A stretch of 64,000 bases of DNA, from contig NZ_CP080429.1 of assembly GCF_019613795.1 (NCBI RefSeq), positions 2,282,501-2,346,500 of the forward strand. Direction: 5' to 3'. Origin of the DNA: Flavobacterium litorale. Lineage in GTDB: Bacteria > Bacteroidota > Bacteroidia > Flavobacteriales > Flavobacteriaceae. A model generated the notes under the pieces. It had not been told where the DNA came from. It saw only the letters and a program-made list of their open reading frames with translations, and searched no databases. Within the stretch, counting starts at the first letter, position 1. Each line of letters starts with the position of its first letter. This document shows, in pieces, positions 24,722 to 34,081 of the stretch. The translations under genes and the position numbers were made by a program.

Positions 24722-26017
24722 ATGAAGAAAATTGTACTCCCATTACTATTAGTTTGCCTTGGATCTACAGGAGTCAAAGCGCAGGATACTGACGCTAACG
24801 GCTTTAACAAGTGGTCTATCGACATTAATGGTGGGGTAAACAAAGCTGCCAACCCTTTTACAGAAGGGTACCACATGAATGCAAGCAACCTATTTCATGC
24901 CGACTTAGGTTTTAGGTACATGTTTAACAACAAATTTGGTTTGAAAATACATGGAGGCTATGACGTCCTTAATGATGATGGCGACAGAGCGGACAGAGAA
25001 TTTGAAACTGAAGTGATTGGTGTTGGTCTAGAAGGTTACGTTAACCTTGCACGTGTTTTAGAATTTGAAACATGGACTAACAGAATTGGTTTACTAGCAC
25101 ACATGGGTGTTGGTGTTTCTCAAATGACAAATGACCTATACGATGATGCTGACCGCTTAGGTAATATTATTATGGGTATGGGCTTACAGTACAAAATATC
25201 TAACAGAATAGCCCTGAATGCTGACTTTACCATGACAAACAACTTCTCGCAACATAAAACGTGGGATGGTAGAGATTATGACCGAAAAGGTCGCCAAGGG
25301 TTTGATAGTACTTTGTACAATGCAACACTTGGTTTATCTATTTACCTAGGTAAGCATGAACAACATGCTGACTGGTACATTGATGAAAAATCTGATGAGC
25401 TTGAAGATATCGAGAGTAGACTTGGAGAAATGGAAACTATGATGGATGATACTGATAAAGATGGTATCCCTGATTATCTTGACTCTGAGCCAAATACTAT
25501 TACTGGTGTAGCCGTAGATACTAAAGGTAGAAGTATTGATAGAAACGAAAACGGTGTTCCTGACGAATTAGAATCGTATATAGAGAACAAAAACAGCGAA
25601 ATCAAGAACGAAATACAGAATGGAACTATTGCTGTTAACGGCGGAAAAGCGGGTAGCGGAGATGGATACATTAAAGAGCTTATTAATGGTGGTTACGTAA
25701 ATGTATACTTCGACTTTAATAAAGATATTCCAAACGAAGAATCTGTAGGTGGTGTTAACTTCCTTATTAAGTACCTTAACGATAATCCAAGTGCAACAGC
25801 TGATGTAATTGGTTATGCAGATGAAGTTGGTAATAGCGACTATAACCAAGCATTATCTAACAGAAGAGCTGAAAACGTTAAGCAGATATTAGTTGACGCT
25901 GGCATAGATGGTTCTAGATTAAATATTGTTGCTAACGGAGAAGATACAAGTGCAGCAGCAAGTGGCTCTAAATACGCTCGTAAAGTAGTACGAAGAGTAA
26001 CATTTATTCTTAAGTAA
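24722..26017 (+). CDS. OmpA family outer-membrane protein with TSP3-like repeats
   Basis: This 431-residue protein has a signal peptide (1-20, cleaved after VKA) and an 8-stranded barrel region (about 25-215). A short linker with calcium-binding thrombospondin-type-3-like repeats follows (DTDKDGIPDYLDSEPNT, DRNENGVPDELESY at about 244-285). The C-terminal OmpA domain (about 325-431) contains VYFDFNKDIPN, IGYADEVGNSDYNQALSNRRAENVKQILVDAGI, the peptidoglycan-binding consensus. It anchors the outer membrane to the cell wall and is usually abundant in Flavobacteria. It is a monocistronic gene with a terminator. Confidence 0.93.
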   Translation: MKKIVLPLLLVCLGSTGVKAQDTDANGFNKWSIDINGGVNKAANPFTEGYHMNASNLFHADLGFRYMFNNKFGLKIHGGYDVLNDDGDRADREFETEVIGVGLEGYVNLARVLEFETWTNRIGLLAHMGVGVSQMTNDLYDDADRLGNIIMGMGLQYKISNRIALNADFTMTNNFSQHKTWDGRDYDRKGRQGFDSTLYNATLGLSIYLGKHEQHADWYIDEKSDELEDIESRLGEMETMMDDTDKDGIPDYLDSEPNTITGVAVDTKGRSIDRNENGVPDELESYIENKNSEIKNEIQNGTIAVNGGKAGSGDGYIKELINGGYVNVYFDFNKDIPNEESVGGVNFLIKYLNDNPSATADVIGYADEVGNSDYNQALSNRRAENVKQILVDAGIDGSRLNIVANGEDTSAAASGSKYARKVVRRVTFILK

Positions 26018-26041
26018 AGAATAACTACTTAATAAAATTTT

Positions 26042-26073
26042 TAAAAACCTCTGCATAAGCAGAGGTTTTTTTA
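26042..26073 (+). terminator. Terminator of the OmpA-like gene
   Basis: CCTCTGC and GCAGAGG pair around ATAA, with A and T runs on either side. Confidence 0.9.
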
Positions 26074-26093
26074 TACCTTTAAAAGAAAAACAA

Positions 26094-26498
26094 ATGGATG
26101 TAAGAGATAAGGGTATTCTTGATTTACGAGGAGAAACGCTTGGAACAATTCATGAAAACTCATTAGAGGAAGAAATTTTTCAAAACAGAACACTACGCCC
26201 TATACTAAAATTTCAAAACGACTTATTCATTGCCTCTTTTCTAAACTATATAAACAAGCATAAAAACGATTTTTATAAATTAAGTACTGAAAAAAAGTTA
26301 CTATTTATAGAGAATGCAGTACAAAAAGATATTAAGTTTAGAAATGCTTTAAAGGGTATGATTATAGCAATGTTTACTATAGACGAGTTTAACGAATACA
26401 CTAAGAACTCCTCTCAGTTAAATAAACGCATGATGAATTTGCTTATAGAGCGATTAAAAGATCAGGTTTTATTACTAGAACCTGTTAGTTTAGTTTAA
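26094..26498 (+). CDS. Conserved hypothetical protein, flavobacterial type
   Basis: This 134-residue soluble, helical protein has DLRGETLGTI near the start, RTLRPILKFQNDLFIASFLNYINKHK, then KDIKFRNALKGMIIAMFTIDEFNEY and RMMNLLIERLKDQ. I recall related Flavobacteriia proteins, sometimes loosely annotated as glyoxalase, but no glyoxalase metal-binding pattern is visible and I do not support that name. There is no signal peptide or membrane segment. The gene starts just after the ompA terminator and converges with the VWA protein gene, the two stop codons being only a few bases apart with no terminator between them. Confidence 0.7.
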   Translation: MDVRDKGILDLRGETLGTIHENSLEEEIFQNRTLRPILKFQNDLFIASFLNYINKHKNDFYKLSTEKKLLFIENAVQKDIKFRNALKGMIIAMFTIDEFNEYTKNSSQLNKRMMNLLIERLKDQVLLLEPVSLV

Positions 26499-26506
26499 TA
26501 CTACTA

Positions 26507-28534
26507 CTACAATAAACCATTATACTTGCGTATAAACCACTCTAAAGCAAGTGTTGCGGCAAGTATAACTAAAAGCCAAATCCAATCTATAAGGGGCGAT
26601 TTTTGTGTTATCGCTTTCTGTACTGGCTTGTAATTCTCATTTGCTATTAAGGAGCTTATTAGCTGTGTTACTTGGTCAGGATAATATACTAACCCGTTAG
26701 TGATATGGGCAACTTGTTTTAATCGTCTTAAATCTGGATTTACAAATTGCTTCTCAATTTCAAAATCAAGCACTTCAAAAGCACTACTATAGGTAGTATT
26801 GGTATTGTTTTCGGTAACGGTAAAGGCATATTTGCCAGCATCAAGCCCATCAAGGTTTAATTTATACTCGTTATTACCTTTTAAAAAATCGTAATTTTTA
26901 GTAGTATTAGTAGCTTTATTTTTTAACTGTACATTAAGCCTTGCATTCTCGTCAAACTCATAGTTTTTATTGAAAAACTGAGCTGTTACATTAATAACTT
27001 CTCCCGAGTTATAGAAATTTTCATGGTTAACCACTAATGACTTTCTTTTTGAATTGGAGGCTAAAAATTGTATGGTTTTATCTATAAAAACATCAAAATC
27101 TTCAAACGATTTCTTTTGCAAATGGCTTTCTATACGCCATTTCCAAATATTTTCGCCAAGCAGATAAGCACTACGCGAAGCTCCTTTTTCTGAAAAAGTA
27201 AACAGAGGGTTATCGGTAGCTATGTTACGTACACGAGCATTTAATAAGCTAGCGGTATTGGATTTTACAGTAACGGTACCAAAAGGATGTGCTAAAGGTG
27301 GAAACTGCTGAAAACCTATATCGTCTAACGAAAATAAATTGAACAAGGAATTAAAATCAGCCGTAAAATCTTCTTGCTGCGAGGTCATTTTAAACAATAT
27401 ATCGTCCTGGTAACGGTTTAACAGATTAAAATCGGTACTTAACCCTGTAATTGTAAGCGTGTTAATACCTGCGGTTTTGTTTTGCTCTAGTAACGTTTTA
27501 AAACTTCCATCAGGTTGGTACAATAGTAATACATTATAGTCCTGTAACGATTTTACCTCGTTAGGTTTTAGTATGGTAACATTACGTTGTTTGTTATTGG
27601 TTATTGCACGCTTTAATGCGCCAAGATCGGGATGTGTAATGGCTGATACTATGGCTACTTCCGAGCGTTGATCGATAACTTCTACTGCAAAGTTTTTAAT
27701 GTTGTTATAAGTGTTTTTTTCCTGCTCGTTAACTACTATGGTAGCTTTGTAGGTTTGTACCCCTACCCTTTCGGCGTTGAGCAGTACAGTAATTGCTTCA
27801 GCTCTTTTTTGGTTGGAAAAAGATACATTTTGTTTGTGCAAAACGGTGTTACCCTTCGTAATTTTAAAAACAGCATCTACAGGTTTTGTACCGCTATATT
27901 GCACAAAAACCTCTACAGGGAATTTATTTTTTAGTAAGGCGTATTTGTTTACGTTAACCTGATTTATTTTTAAATCGGTATATACTGTTGTATCGCCCAA
28001 AACTAATGGGTAAACAGCAGTACTTTCCGAAAAACTGTACACATAATCGTTACCTAGTGTTTGGTTACCATCGGTAAGCATTACTATAGGGTAATTGTTA
28101 TTTCTGTACAATTGTTTTAGGTTTTGTACAGCTTGGTCTATATGCGTTTGATTTCCTTTAAAATCAGGTACTTTACCTGATTCAAATCCATCGGCAAATG
28201 TAAATAGCTGTACGTCGTACTTCTCTTTTAATTCTGTGTTTGTTGTTAACTTTTCGTACAACGTTGTAGCAAGGGTATCTTGCCCTAGTGCTTGTATGGA
28301 TAACGAGTTATCTACCAATATAGGTAGTGGTGTTTTTACCGTTTCGTAATCCTTACGGGTTATAATTGGGTTTATTAGTAGTACAAAAACAGCAAAGTAG
28401 GTAACAAAACGTAAAAAAGCCAAAAAGAAAGGCAACTTACCTTTCTTTTTGGCTTTAAATAGGTACTGATAAAACGATAACGCTAAGGCTACAAATGCAG
28501 CTACTATAAGTAAAAAAACTGTAGTTGTAGTCAT
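26507..28534 (-). CDS. Membrane-anchored protein with von Willebrand A-like domain
   Basis: This 675-residue protein has two N-terminal membrane helices (about 5-23 and 36-56), a VWA-like domain (about 68-190) and an extracytoplasmic beta-rich region. A final membrane helix (WIWLLVILAATLALEWFIRKYNGLL) is at the C-terminus. The metal-ion-dependent adhesion site is recognisable as DNSLS with a downstream TDG. The architecture recalls Bacteroidota VWA membrane proteins related to the BatA/BatB and glutamine-amidotransferase-like families, but no catalytic domain is visible. It is followed upstream by fabG on the same strand, 44 bases away, so the two may be co-transcribed. Function unknown. Confidence 0.75.
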   Translation of the reverse strand: MTTTTVFLLIVAAFVALALSFYQYLFKAKKKGKLPFFLAFLRFVTYFAVFVLLINPIITRKDYETVKTPLPILVDNSLSIQALGQDTLATTLYEKLTTNTELKEKYDVQLFTFADGFESGKVPDFKGNQTHIDQAVQNLKQLYRNNNYPIVMLTDGNQTLGNDYVYSFSESTAVYPLVLGDTTVYTDLKINQVNVNKYALLKNKFPVEVFVQYSGTKPVDAVFKITKGNTVLHKQNVSFSNQKRAEAITVLLNAERVGVQTYKATIVVNEQEKNTYNNIKNFAVEVIDQRSEVAIVSAITHPDLGALKRAITNNKQRNVTILKPNEVKSLQDYNVLLLYQPDGSFKTLLEQNKTAGINTLTITGLSTDFNLLNRYQDDILFKMTSQQEDFTADFNSLFNLFSLDDIGFQQFPPLAHPFGTVTVKSNTASLLNARVRNIATDNPLFTFSEKGASRSAYLLGENIWKWRIESHLQKKSFEDFDVFIDKTIQFLASNSKRKSLVVNHENFYNSGEVINVTAQFFNKNYEFDENARLNVQLKNKATNTTKNYDFLKGNNEYKLNLDGLDAGKYAFTVTENNTNTTYSSAFEVLDFEIEKQFVNPDLRRLKQVAHITNGLVYYPDQVTQLISSLIANENYKPVQKAITQKSPLIDWIWLLVILAATLALEWFIRKYNGLL

Positions 28535-28578
28535 TTTTAATATCAGTATAAATAGTTTTCTGGAAAATAAATTTCAAA

Positions 28579-29325
28579 TTACGTAAGCATTCCGCCATCT
28601 ACGTTAAGGGTTTGTCCTGTAACGTAAGCAGACATGTCTGATGCTAAAAATACGCAAGCGTTAGCAACATCTTCTGGAGTACCTCCTCTTTTTAGCGGAA
28701 TGTTTTCGGTCCAGCCTTTTATTACATCAGCACCAAGCTTTTCGGTCATTTCAGTTTCTATAAAACCAGGAGCTATAGCATTACAACGAATGTTTCTTGA
28801 GCCTAGCTCTAAAGCTACTGATTTTGTAAAGCCTATAACACCCGCTTTAGACGCTGCATAGTTGGTTTGCCCAGCATTACCTTTAACTCCTACCACAGAG
28901 CTCATATTAATAATAGCGCCATGGCGTTGTTTTAACATGGTACGCTGCACAGCTTTGGTCATGTTAAAAACCGATTTAAGGTTTACCTCTATAACTTTAT
29001 CAAAATCATCTTCAGAAATACGCATTAATAAGTTATCTTTAGTAATGCCAGCATTATTTATTAGTATATCCAAAGCACCAAAATCGGCTACCACATCATC
29101 AACAAGTTTTTGTGCCTCGTTAAAATCAGCAGCATTACTTTGGTAACCTTTGGCTTTTACGCCCATAGTGTTTAACTCATCCTCTAATGCTTTTGCTGCT
29201 TCGGCAGATGCGCTATATGTAAATGCTACATTAGCCCCCTGCTGTGCAAAAACATAGGCTATACCACGACCTATACCCCTGCTTGCGCCAGTTATAATTG
29301 CCGTTTTTCCTTCTAATAATTTCAT
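28579..29325 (-). CDS. fabG: 3-oxoacyl-[acyl-carrier-protein] reductase
   Basis: This 248-residue short-chain dehydrogenase reduces beta-ketoacyl-ACP with NADPH in fatty-acid elongation. It has the cofactor motif TGASRGIGRG at 14-23, NNAG at about 90, catalytic Ser in NMSSVVG, YAASKAG with the Tyr/Lys pair at about 155, and the FabG-typical ending GFIETEMTEKL and YVTGQTLNVDGGML. Length is exact for FabG. A minus-strand -7 element (TATATTTG; 29360-29367 on the plus strand) is 34 bases upstream of the ATG. It is divergent from the acetyltransferase gene. Confidence 0.93.
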   Translation of the reverse strand: MKLLEGKTAIITGASRGIGRGIAYVFAQQGANVAFTYSASAEAAKALEDELNTMGVKAKGYQSNAADFNEAQKLVDDVVADFGALDILINNAGITKDNLLMRISEDDFDKVIEVNLKSVFNMTKAVQRTMLKQRHGAIINMSSVVGVKGNAGQTNYAASKAGVIGFTKSVALELGSRNIRCNAIAPGFIETEMTEKLGADVIKGWTENIPLKRGGTPEDVANACVFLASDMSAYVTGQTLNVDGGMLT

Positions 29326-29483
29326 AGATATTGTTTAGTTTGGTTTCTTTACAAAGCAACAAATATAATAAAATGTTTGCGGTATTATTCCCCGATGTTT
29401 TTTAGTTTTGAGGTATTAGCCAGATAATGTTGTTAAATTCGGGACTATAGCCACGTTTATTATATCATAACCATAATTTCTCC

Positions 29484-30026
29484 ATGCAACCAATACACGA
29501 TACTTATACTACTAAAGAAGGTAAAACCATAACCGTTCGTAATGGTATTACAGCAGATGCAGCCAAATTGCTTGCGCTTAAAAAAAAGTATTTAAAAGAT
29601 TGTAATACAATACCATTGTTTGACTACGAATATAAGAACACAGTAGCACAAGAAGCGGAATTAATTGCCAAATACACCGCCGAAGAAAACAGCCTTTTAC
29701 TAGTTGCTGAGTACAATGGGCAGTTAATTGGCAATATTGATATTACAGGTAACCAAAGGGAAAAGCTATTTCATACCGCTGTATTGGGCATGGGTATAGG
29801 TACAACATGGCAAAATAAAGGCATAGGCAGTTGTATTATGCAAAGTGCTTTAAAAGCTATGGTAAATACCCCCGTTACTATTGTTTGGCTAGAGGTATAT
29901 GCTAGTAATAATAAAGGGCTACGATTGTACGAAAAATATGGTTTTGAAACCTGTGGTACAATTAAAAACTTTTTTAATGAAACAATACCTGTAGATAAGA
30001 TTACTATGGTAAAATATCTTGAGTAA
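29484..30026 (+). CDS. GNAT family N-acetyltransferase
   Basis: This 180-residue acetyltransferase contains the acetyl-CoA-binding region HTAVLGMGIGTTWQNKGIGSCIMQSALKAM and the late motif WLEVYASNNKGLRLYEKYGFETCGTIKNFF, diagnostic of GNAT enzymes of the RimI/ribosomal-protein acetyltransferase type. The N-terminal 70 residues include a variable substrate-binding part. Substrate unknown. It is a single gene divergent from fabG, with no clear terminator after it. Confidence 0.88.
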   Translation: MQPIHDTYTTKEGKTITVRNGITADAAKLLALKKKYLKDCNTIPLFDYEYKNTVAQEAELIAKYTAEENSLLLVAEYNGQLIGNIDITGNQREKLFHTAVLGMGIGTTWQNKGIGSCIMQSALKAMVNTPVTIVWLEVYASNNKGLRLYEKYGFETCGTIKNFFNETIPVDKITMVKYLE

Positions 30027-30141
30027 AAATAATGGTTTATTACCTACAAACAGAATCATAGTTACTAAATAATATTAGCATTAATAAATGATGAGATAAT
30101 TATTAAATAATCCTAATTTGTATTAAAGTTTTACTAATTAG

Positions 30142-30173
30142 TTGCAACAATAACGTGCTGTACAATAAATTTG
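30142..30173 (+). promoter_or_regulatory. Promoter of the 48-residue gene
   Basis: TTG (30142-30144), a 21-base spacer and TAAATTTG (30166-30173) form a Bacteroidota promoter, 60 bases before the ATG at 30234. The 207 bases between 30027 and 30233 hold nothing else I recognise. Confidence 0.6.
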
Positions 30174-30233
30174 TAGTGTTATTAAATAAGAGAAAAATAA
30201 TAGCCAAAGAGTAACCACTAAAATTGCAACGAG

Positions 30234-30380
30234 ATGAAAATGATAACTGAATTTTTAACAGCTGTGCTTGTACAACTTGGCTTCATAAAAATTCATGGTT
30301 TTGCTACAGAAGCAGAATGGAATGAACAGGAAGAAGATCAAGATGTTTACAACGATGACGATTATCCACTATTTGTGTAA
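30234..30380 (+). CDS. Small acidic protein (48 aa), hypothetical
   Basis: This is a 48-residue frame: an N-terminal hydrophobic stretch (MITEFLTAVLVQLGFIKIHGFA) and a strongly acidic tail (EQEEDQDVYNDDDYPLFV). It has its own promoter and its own strong terminator starting six bases after the stop codon, so it is a discrete transcription unit and not a chance frame. I recognise no family. The amphipathic/acidic design would suit a small peripheral membrane or regulatory protein, but that is speculation. Confidence 0.55.
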   Translation: MKMITEFLTAVLVQLGFIKIHGFATEAEWNEQEEDQDVYNDDDYPLFV

Positions 30381-30385
30381 GAGAT

Positions 30386-30415
30386 AAAAAGCCGACTTGA
30401 TGTCGGCTTTTTTTA
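30386..30415 (+). terminator. Terminator of the 48-residue gene
   Basis: GCCGAC (30391-30396) and GTCGGC (30402-30407) with five A before and seven T after; usable in both directions, so it also ends the aldo/keto reductase transcript. Confidence 0.88.
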
Positions 30416-30428
30416 TGCCTTTTACATA

Positions 30429-31322
30429 TTACCTGTGGTCTTTGTAAATATTACCTTGCCAAGTAGCCGCTAATGCCTTTATTTCGGTATTAGTAAGCGA
30501 TACTGCATTGGCAGCAGCTAAAGCATCCTCTAACTGATGTAATGTTCGTATTCCTGCTACGGCTGTAGTTACAGCAGGATTATCTATAACATAACGCAAT
30601 GCCTTTTCTGATAAATTCCTTTCGGATAGCATTGTCTTAACCCTATTAACTATATTTTTTACTTCATCGGCTTCAAGTCCTAAATACTCTTTTTGGGGTT
30701 TGCCTGCCAACAGCCCTGTAGCTAATGTGCCTCTTGCTAATACTCCTACACTATTTTCTTTCAAAAGGCTCAATGTTGCCTCCTCAGGTCGTCGGTCCAA
30801 CAAACTATACTGTGTCATCACCGCAGTAATGTCAGAGCGTTGTACATATTCTCGTATTACATTCGGACGTATGGACGATACACCGTAAGCAAGTATTTTA
30901 CCCTGCTCCTGCAAACGTTCAAAAGCCTCTATAATATCATCCATAGGGTCGTTTATAGTACCACCATGCAGCAAATACAAATCAATATAATCAGTTTGCA
31001 ATCGCTTTAAACTCTGGTCAACAGCACTTAGTATGTGTTCCTTAGTAGGGCACCAATCCCAACCACTACCGTCATTACGCCATTTGTTCCCCACTTTCGT
31101 AGATAGTACAACGTCCTGCCGTTTACCTTTTAATGCCTTACCTAACAACTGCTCATTAGCACCTTTCTCATACAAATCGGCAGTATCAAACAGCGTAACT
31201 CCATTATCTATCGCTTTATGGATTAAAACATCATTATTTGGCATATCGCTTTTTAACGCCATACACCCAAAAGAAACCTCGCTAATTTTAATCGCTATAT
31301 TATTCAACTTTTTATATTGCAT
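30429..31322 (-). CDS. Aldo/keto reductase
   Basis: This 297-residue NADPH-dependent TIM-barrel oxidoreductase has the catalytic tetrad: Asp and Tyr in FDTADLYEKG (about 45-54), Lys in STKVGNK (about 75) and His in LYLLHGGTI (about 118). The cofactor region near the C-terminus includes ALRYVIDNPAVTTAVAGIRTLHQLEDALAA. It belongs to the general AKR group with broad aldehyde/ketone substrates; no particular substrate can be named. It is divergent from the hemolysin III homologue and converges with the 48-residue gene over a shared terminator. Confidence 0.9.
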   Translation of the reverse strand: MQYKKLNNIAIKISEVSFGCMALKSDMPNNDVLIHKAIDNGVTLFDTADLYEKGANEQLLGKALKGKRQDVVLSTKVGNKWRNDGSGWDWCPTKEHILSAVDQSLKRLQTDYIDLYLLHGGTINDPMDDIIEAFERLQEQGKILAYGVSSIRPNVIREYVQRSDITAVMTQYSLLDRRPEEATLSLLKENSVGVLARGTLATGLLAGKPQKEYLGLEADEVKNIVNRVKTMLSERNLSEKALRYVIDNPAVTTAVAGIRTLHQLEDALAAANAVSLTNTEIKALAATWQGNIYKDHR

Positions 31323-31380
31323 GGGTACTAATTTTGTATAAAAATAAACAATCCTCGTATAGGGTACACCATCCGTTTTG

Positions 31381-31388
31381 TACCTTTG
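31381..31388 (+). promoter_or_regulatory. Promoter -7 element of the hemolysin III homologue
   Basis: TACCTTTG matches TAnnTTTG and lies 16 bases before the ATG at 31405. An in-frame TTG at 31378 overlaps it and is therefore not the start. Confidence 0.55.
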
Positions 31389-31404
31389 TTTAAAGAATAA
31401 AACA

Positions 31405-32040
31405 ATGCCAGTTAAAAACCGTAAAAGCGAAGAATTTTATAATACTGTAACACACGGCTTAGGTGCTGTGCTTGCAATTGTTGCGCTTGTACTATTGTTA
31501 GTTTTCTCTGTAAATAATGGTACTACACTACACATTATTACTACTGCAGTTTTTGGTGGTAGCCTTGTTTTACTCTATACTGCATCAACACTATACCATG
31601 CTATGGTAAAACTAAAATGGAAACGCCTTTTCAGGCTTATAGACCACTTGAGTATATACATACTTATTGCAGGTACTTACACGCCTTTTGCTTTACTAGG
31701 GCTAAAAGGCACATGGGGTTGGGTACTATTTGGGCTAATATGGGCTTTTGCCATACTGGGCTTTATATTTAAGTTTTCGCCATTGCGCCGTTCCGAAAAA
31801 TTGTCCTTATCACTGTACGCCATTATGGGTTGGTTAGTTATTATAGCCATAAAACCACTACTAGCAAACATCCCCGTGCCTGCACTATGGTACTTATTGG
31901 GTGGCGGGCTATGCTATACCTTTGGCATATACTTTTATGCTACAGAAAAAATTCCTTATAACCATGCTATATGGCACGTATTTGTACTAGGAGGCAGCAC
32001 ATTGCATTTTTTAGGAATTTTTTTATACTTAATACCCTAA
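31405..32040 (+). CDS. Hemolysin III / PAQR family membrane protein
   Basis: This 211-residue seven-helix membrane protein of the PAQR/TrhA superfamily has the conserved polar residues characteristic of the putative hydrolase core: EEFYNTVTHGLGA, STLYHA, RLFRLIDHLSIYILIAGTYTPF and, near the end, YNHAIWHVFVLGGSTLHFLG. Bacterial members were named after a Bacillus cereus hemolysin, but most are thought to act in membrane lipid homeostasis. Full length. The start at 31405 is set by the -7 element at 31381-31388. Confidence 0.9.
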   Translation: MPVKNRKSEEFYNTVTHGLGAVLAIVALVLLLVFSVNNGTTLHIITTAVFGGSLVLLYTASTLYHAMVKLKWKRLFRLIDHLSIYILIAGTYTPFALLGLKGTWGWVLFGLIWAFAILGFIFKFSPLRRSEKLSLSLYAIMGWLVIIAIKPLLANIPVPALWYLLGGGLCYTFGIYFYATEKIPYNHAIWHVFVLGGSTLHFLGIFLYLIP

Positions 32041-32101
32041 TTCAAATTATTTTTAGGAAAAAGCTAACAAAATCGTAGTAATAAAAATAAAAGTTTTTAG
32101 C

Positions 32102-32109
32102 TACTTTTG
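32102..32109 (+). promoter_or_regulatory. aguB-aguA promoter -7 element
   Basis: TACTTTTG matches TAnnTTTG and lies 25 bases before the ATG of aguB. Confidence 0.5.
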
Positions 32110-32134
32110 GTGCTACAAAACTTAAATAGCTACT

Positions 32135-33010
32135 ATGGCAAAAGTAAAAGTAGGTTTAGTACAAATGTCGTGTACTAAAAACAAACAAGAAAATCTTGAA
32201 AAAGCAATTGCAGCAATACGCAACGCTGCACAAAAAGGAGCACAAATAGTCTGTTTACAGGAGTTATTTACATCATTATACTTTTGTGATGTAGAGGATT
32301 ACGAGAATTTTAAACTTGCCGAAGCCATTCCAGGTCCCTCTACCAACGCGTTATCTGAAGTTGCAAAAGAACTTAATGTAGTTATAATCGCATCGTTATT
32401 TGAAAAACGTGCCGAAGGTTTATACCACAATACAACAGCCGTGCTGGATGCCGATGGTACTTATTTAGGGAAATACCGCAAAATGCACATACCTGATGAT
32501 CCTGCTTTTTATGAGAAGTTTTACTTTACACCAGGTGATTTAGGTTATAAAGTATTCCAAACCAAATATGCCAAAATTGGCGTGCTTATATGTTGGGACC
32601 AGTGGTACCCCGAAGCAAGCCGTATAACGGCACTTATGGGAGCCGAAATTATGTTTTACCCTACTGCTATTGGTTGGGCAACATCACAAGACGAAGCTAC
32701 AAATAAAGAGCAATACGATGCATGGCAAACCATACAACGCTCGCACGCCGTTGCCAATGGCGTACACATAGTAAGCGTAAACCGTGTAGGTTTTGAGCAA
32801 GATGGAGCCATGAAGTTTTGGGGAGGTAGTTTTGTAGCCAATCCGCACGGAAGGTTACTGCACTTAAGCTCGCACGATGAAGAGGAAACTACTGTTGTAG
32901 AAGTAGATACCAATGCTACCGACCATTACCGTACGCATTGGCCTTTCCTACGCGATAGAAGAATTGATAGCTATCAGCCCATAACAAAACGCTATCTTGA
33001 TGGAGAGTAA
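32135..33010 (+). CDS. aguB: N-carbamoylputrescine amidase
   Basis: This 291-residue nitrilase-superfamily enzyme converts N-carbamoylputrescine to putrescine, CO2 and ammonia. The triad is visible: Glu in CLQELFTS (about 43), Lys in YRKMHIPDD (about 117) and Cys in LICWDQWYPEAS (about 155). The tail YRTHWPFLRDRRID is typical of AguB. It overlaps the agmatine deiminase gene by 11 bases, so the two consecutive steps of agmatine breakdown are translationally coupled, which supports this specific function over other carbon-nitrogen hydrolases. Confidence 0.94.
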   Translation: MAKVKVGLVQMSCTKNKQENLEKAIAAIRNAAQKGAQIVCLQELFTSLYFCDVEDYENFKLAEAIPGPSTNALSEVAKELNVVIIASLFEKRAEGLYHNTTAVLDADGTYLGKYRKMHIPDDPAFYEKFYFTPGDLGYKVFQTKYAKIGVLICWDQWYPEASRITALMGAEIMFYPTAIGWATSQDEATNKEQYDAWQTIQRSHAVANGVHIVSVNRVGFEQDGAMKFWGGSFVANPHGRLLHLSSHDEEETTVVEVDTNATDHYRTHWPFLRDRRIDSYQPITKRYLDGE

Positions 33011-34061
33011 AAATACCCCAAAACAATTAGGTTTCCATTTCCCTGCCGAGTTTGCACCCCAACGTGCACTATGGCTATCGTGGCCACATAAAGAAGAATC
33101 GTGGCCTGGAAAATTACATTTAATATACAAGCCGTACTGCGAATTTATATTGTACGTTTCACGCCATCAAAAAGTATGTATTAATGTAGCAGATGCCACT
33201 ATGCAGGCATTTGCATTACAACAGTTGGAAAAATACAATACGCTGGTTGCCAATGCAAATTTAGGCAATGTTAGTTTTTACCTCCACCCTACCAACGATG
33301 CTTGGTGCCGCGACCATGGCCCTGCCTTTGTTGTAAATAACGAAACAGGTAAAAAAGCAATCGTCGATTGGGGTTACAACGCATGGGGCGATAAATACCC
33401 GCCGTACGATTTGGATGATGTTATCCCTACCAAAATAGGGAAGGCGTTAGGCTTACCCGTTTTTCACCCTGATATTGTTATGGAAGGCGGCAGCGTAGAA
33501 TTTAATGGAAAAGGTACGTTACTTACCACTACAGCTTGTTTACTCAATAAAAACCGTAACCCACACCTATCAAAATCGGAAATTGAAAACTACTTAAAAG
33601 AATATTATGGCGTTAACCATATACTGTGGTTGGGTGATGGTATTGTAGGCGACGATACGGATGGACATATTGATGATATTACACGTTTTGTTAATGAAGA
33701 TACAGTAGTTACTGTTATAGAAGATGATAAAAATGATGCCAACTACCAATTGCTACAAGATAACTTAATACTATTACAAGGCATGAAGCTGCAAGACGGC
33801 AGCCCGCTAAACATAATTGAGCTACCAATGCCTAAGGCAGTAGTGTACGATGGGCAAAGGCTACCAGCATCGTATGCTAATTTTTATATTGCTAACAAAT
33901 GTGTTATTGTACCTACATTTAGAGATGAGGTAAACGACGATAAGGCATTAGCCATATTACAATTGTGCTTTAAAGACCGAGAAGTTATTGGTATCGACTC
34001 TACAGATATAATATGGGGACTGGGTAGTTTTCACTGCTTGAGCCAACAAGAACCTATTTAA
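33000..34061 (+). CDS. aguA: Agmatine deiminase
   Basis: This 353-residue enzyme hydrolyses agmatine to N-carbamoylputrescine and ammonia. Motifs of the PAD-like family are present: FPAEFAPQRALWLSWPH, NDAWCRDHGPAFVV, VMEGGSVEFNGKGTLLTTTACLLNKNRNP, DDTDGHIDDITRFV, and the nucleophilic Cys in GLGSFHCLSQQEP near the C-terminus. The ATG at 33000 lies inside the last codons of aguB. The L,D-transpeptidase gene follows after 20 bases. Confidence 0.95.
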   Translation: MESKNTPKQLGFHFPAEFAPQRALWLSWPHKEESWPGKLHLIYKPYCEFILYVSRHQKVCINVADATMQAFALQQLEKYNTLVANANLGNVSFYLHPTNDAWCRDHGPAFVVNNETGKKAIVDWGYNAWGDKYPPYDLDDVIPTKIGKALGLPVFHPDIVMEGGSVEFNGKGTLLTTTACLLNKNRNPHLSKSEIENYLKEYYGVNHILWLGDGIVGDDTDGHIDDITRFVNEDTVVTVIEDDKNDANYQLLQDNLILLQGMKLQDGSPLNIIELPMPKAVVYDGQRLPASYANFYIANKCVIVPTFRDEVNDDKALAILQLCFKDREVIGIDSTDIIWGLGSFHCLSQQEPI

Positions 34062-34081
34062 AATTAAGAATTAAAAAAACT

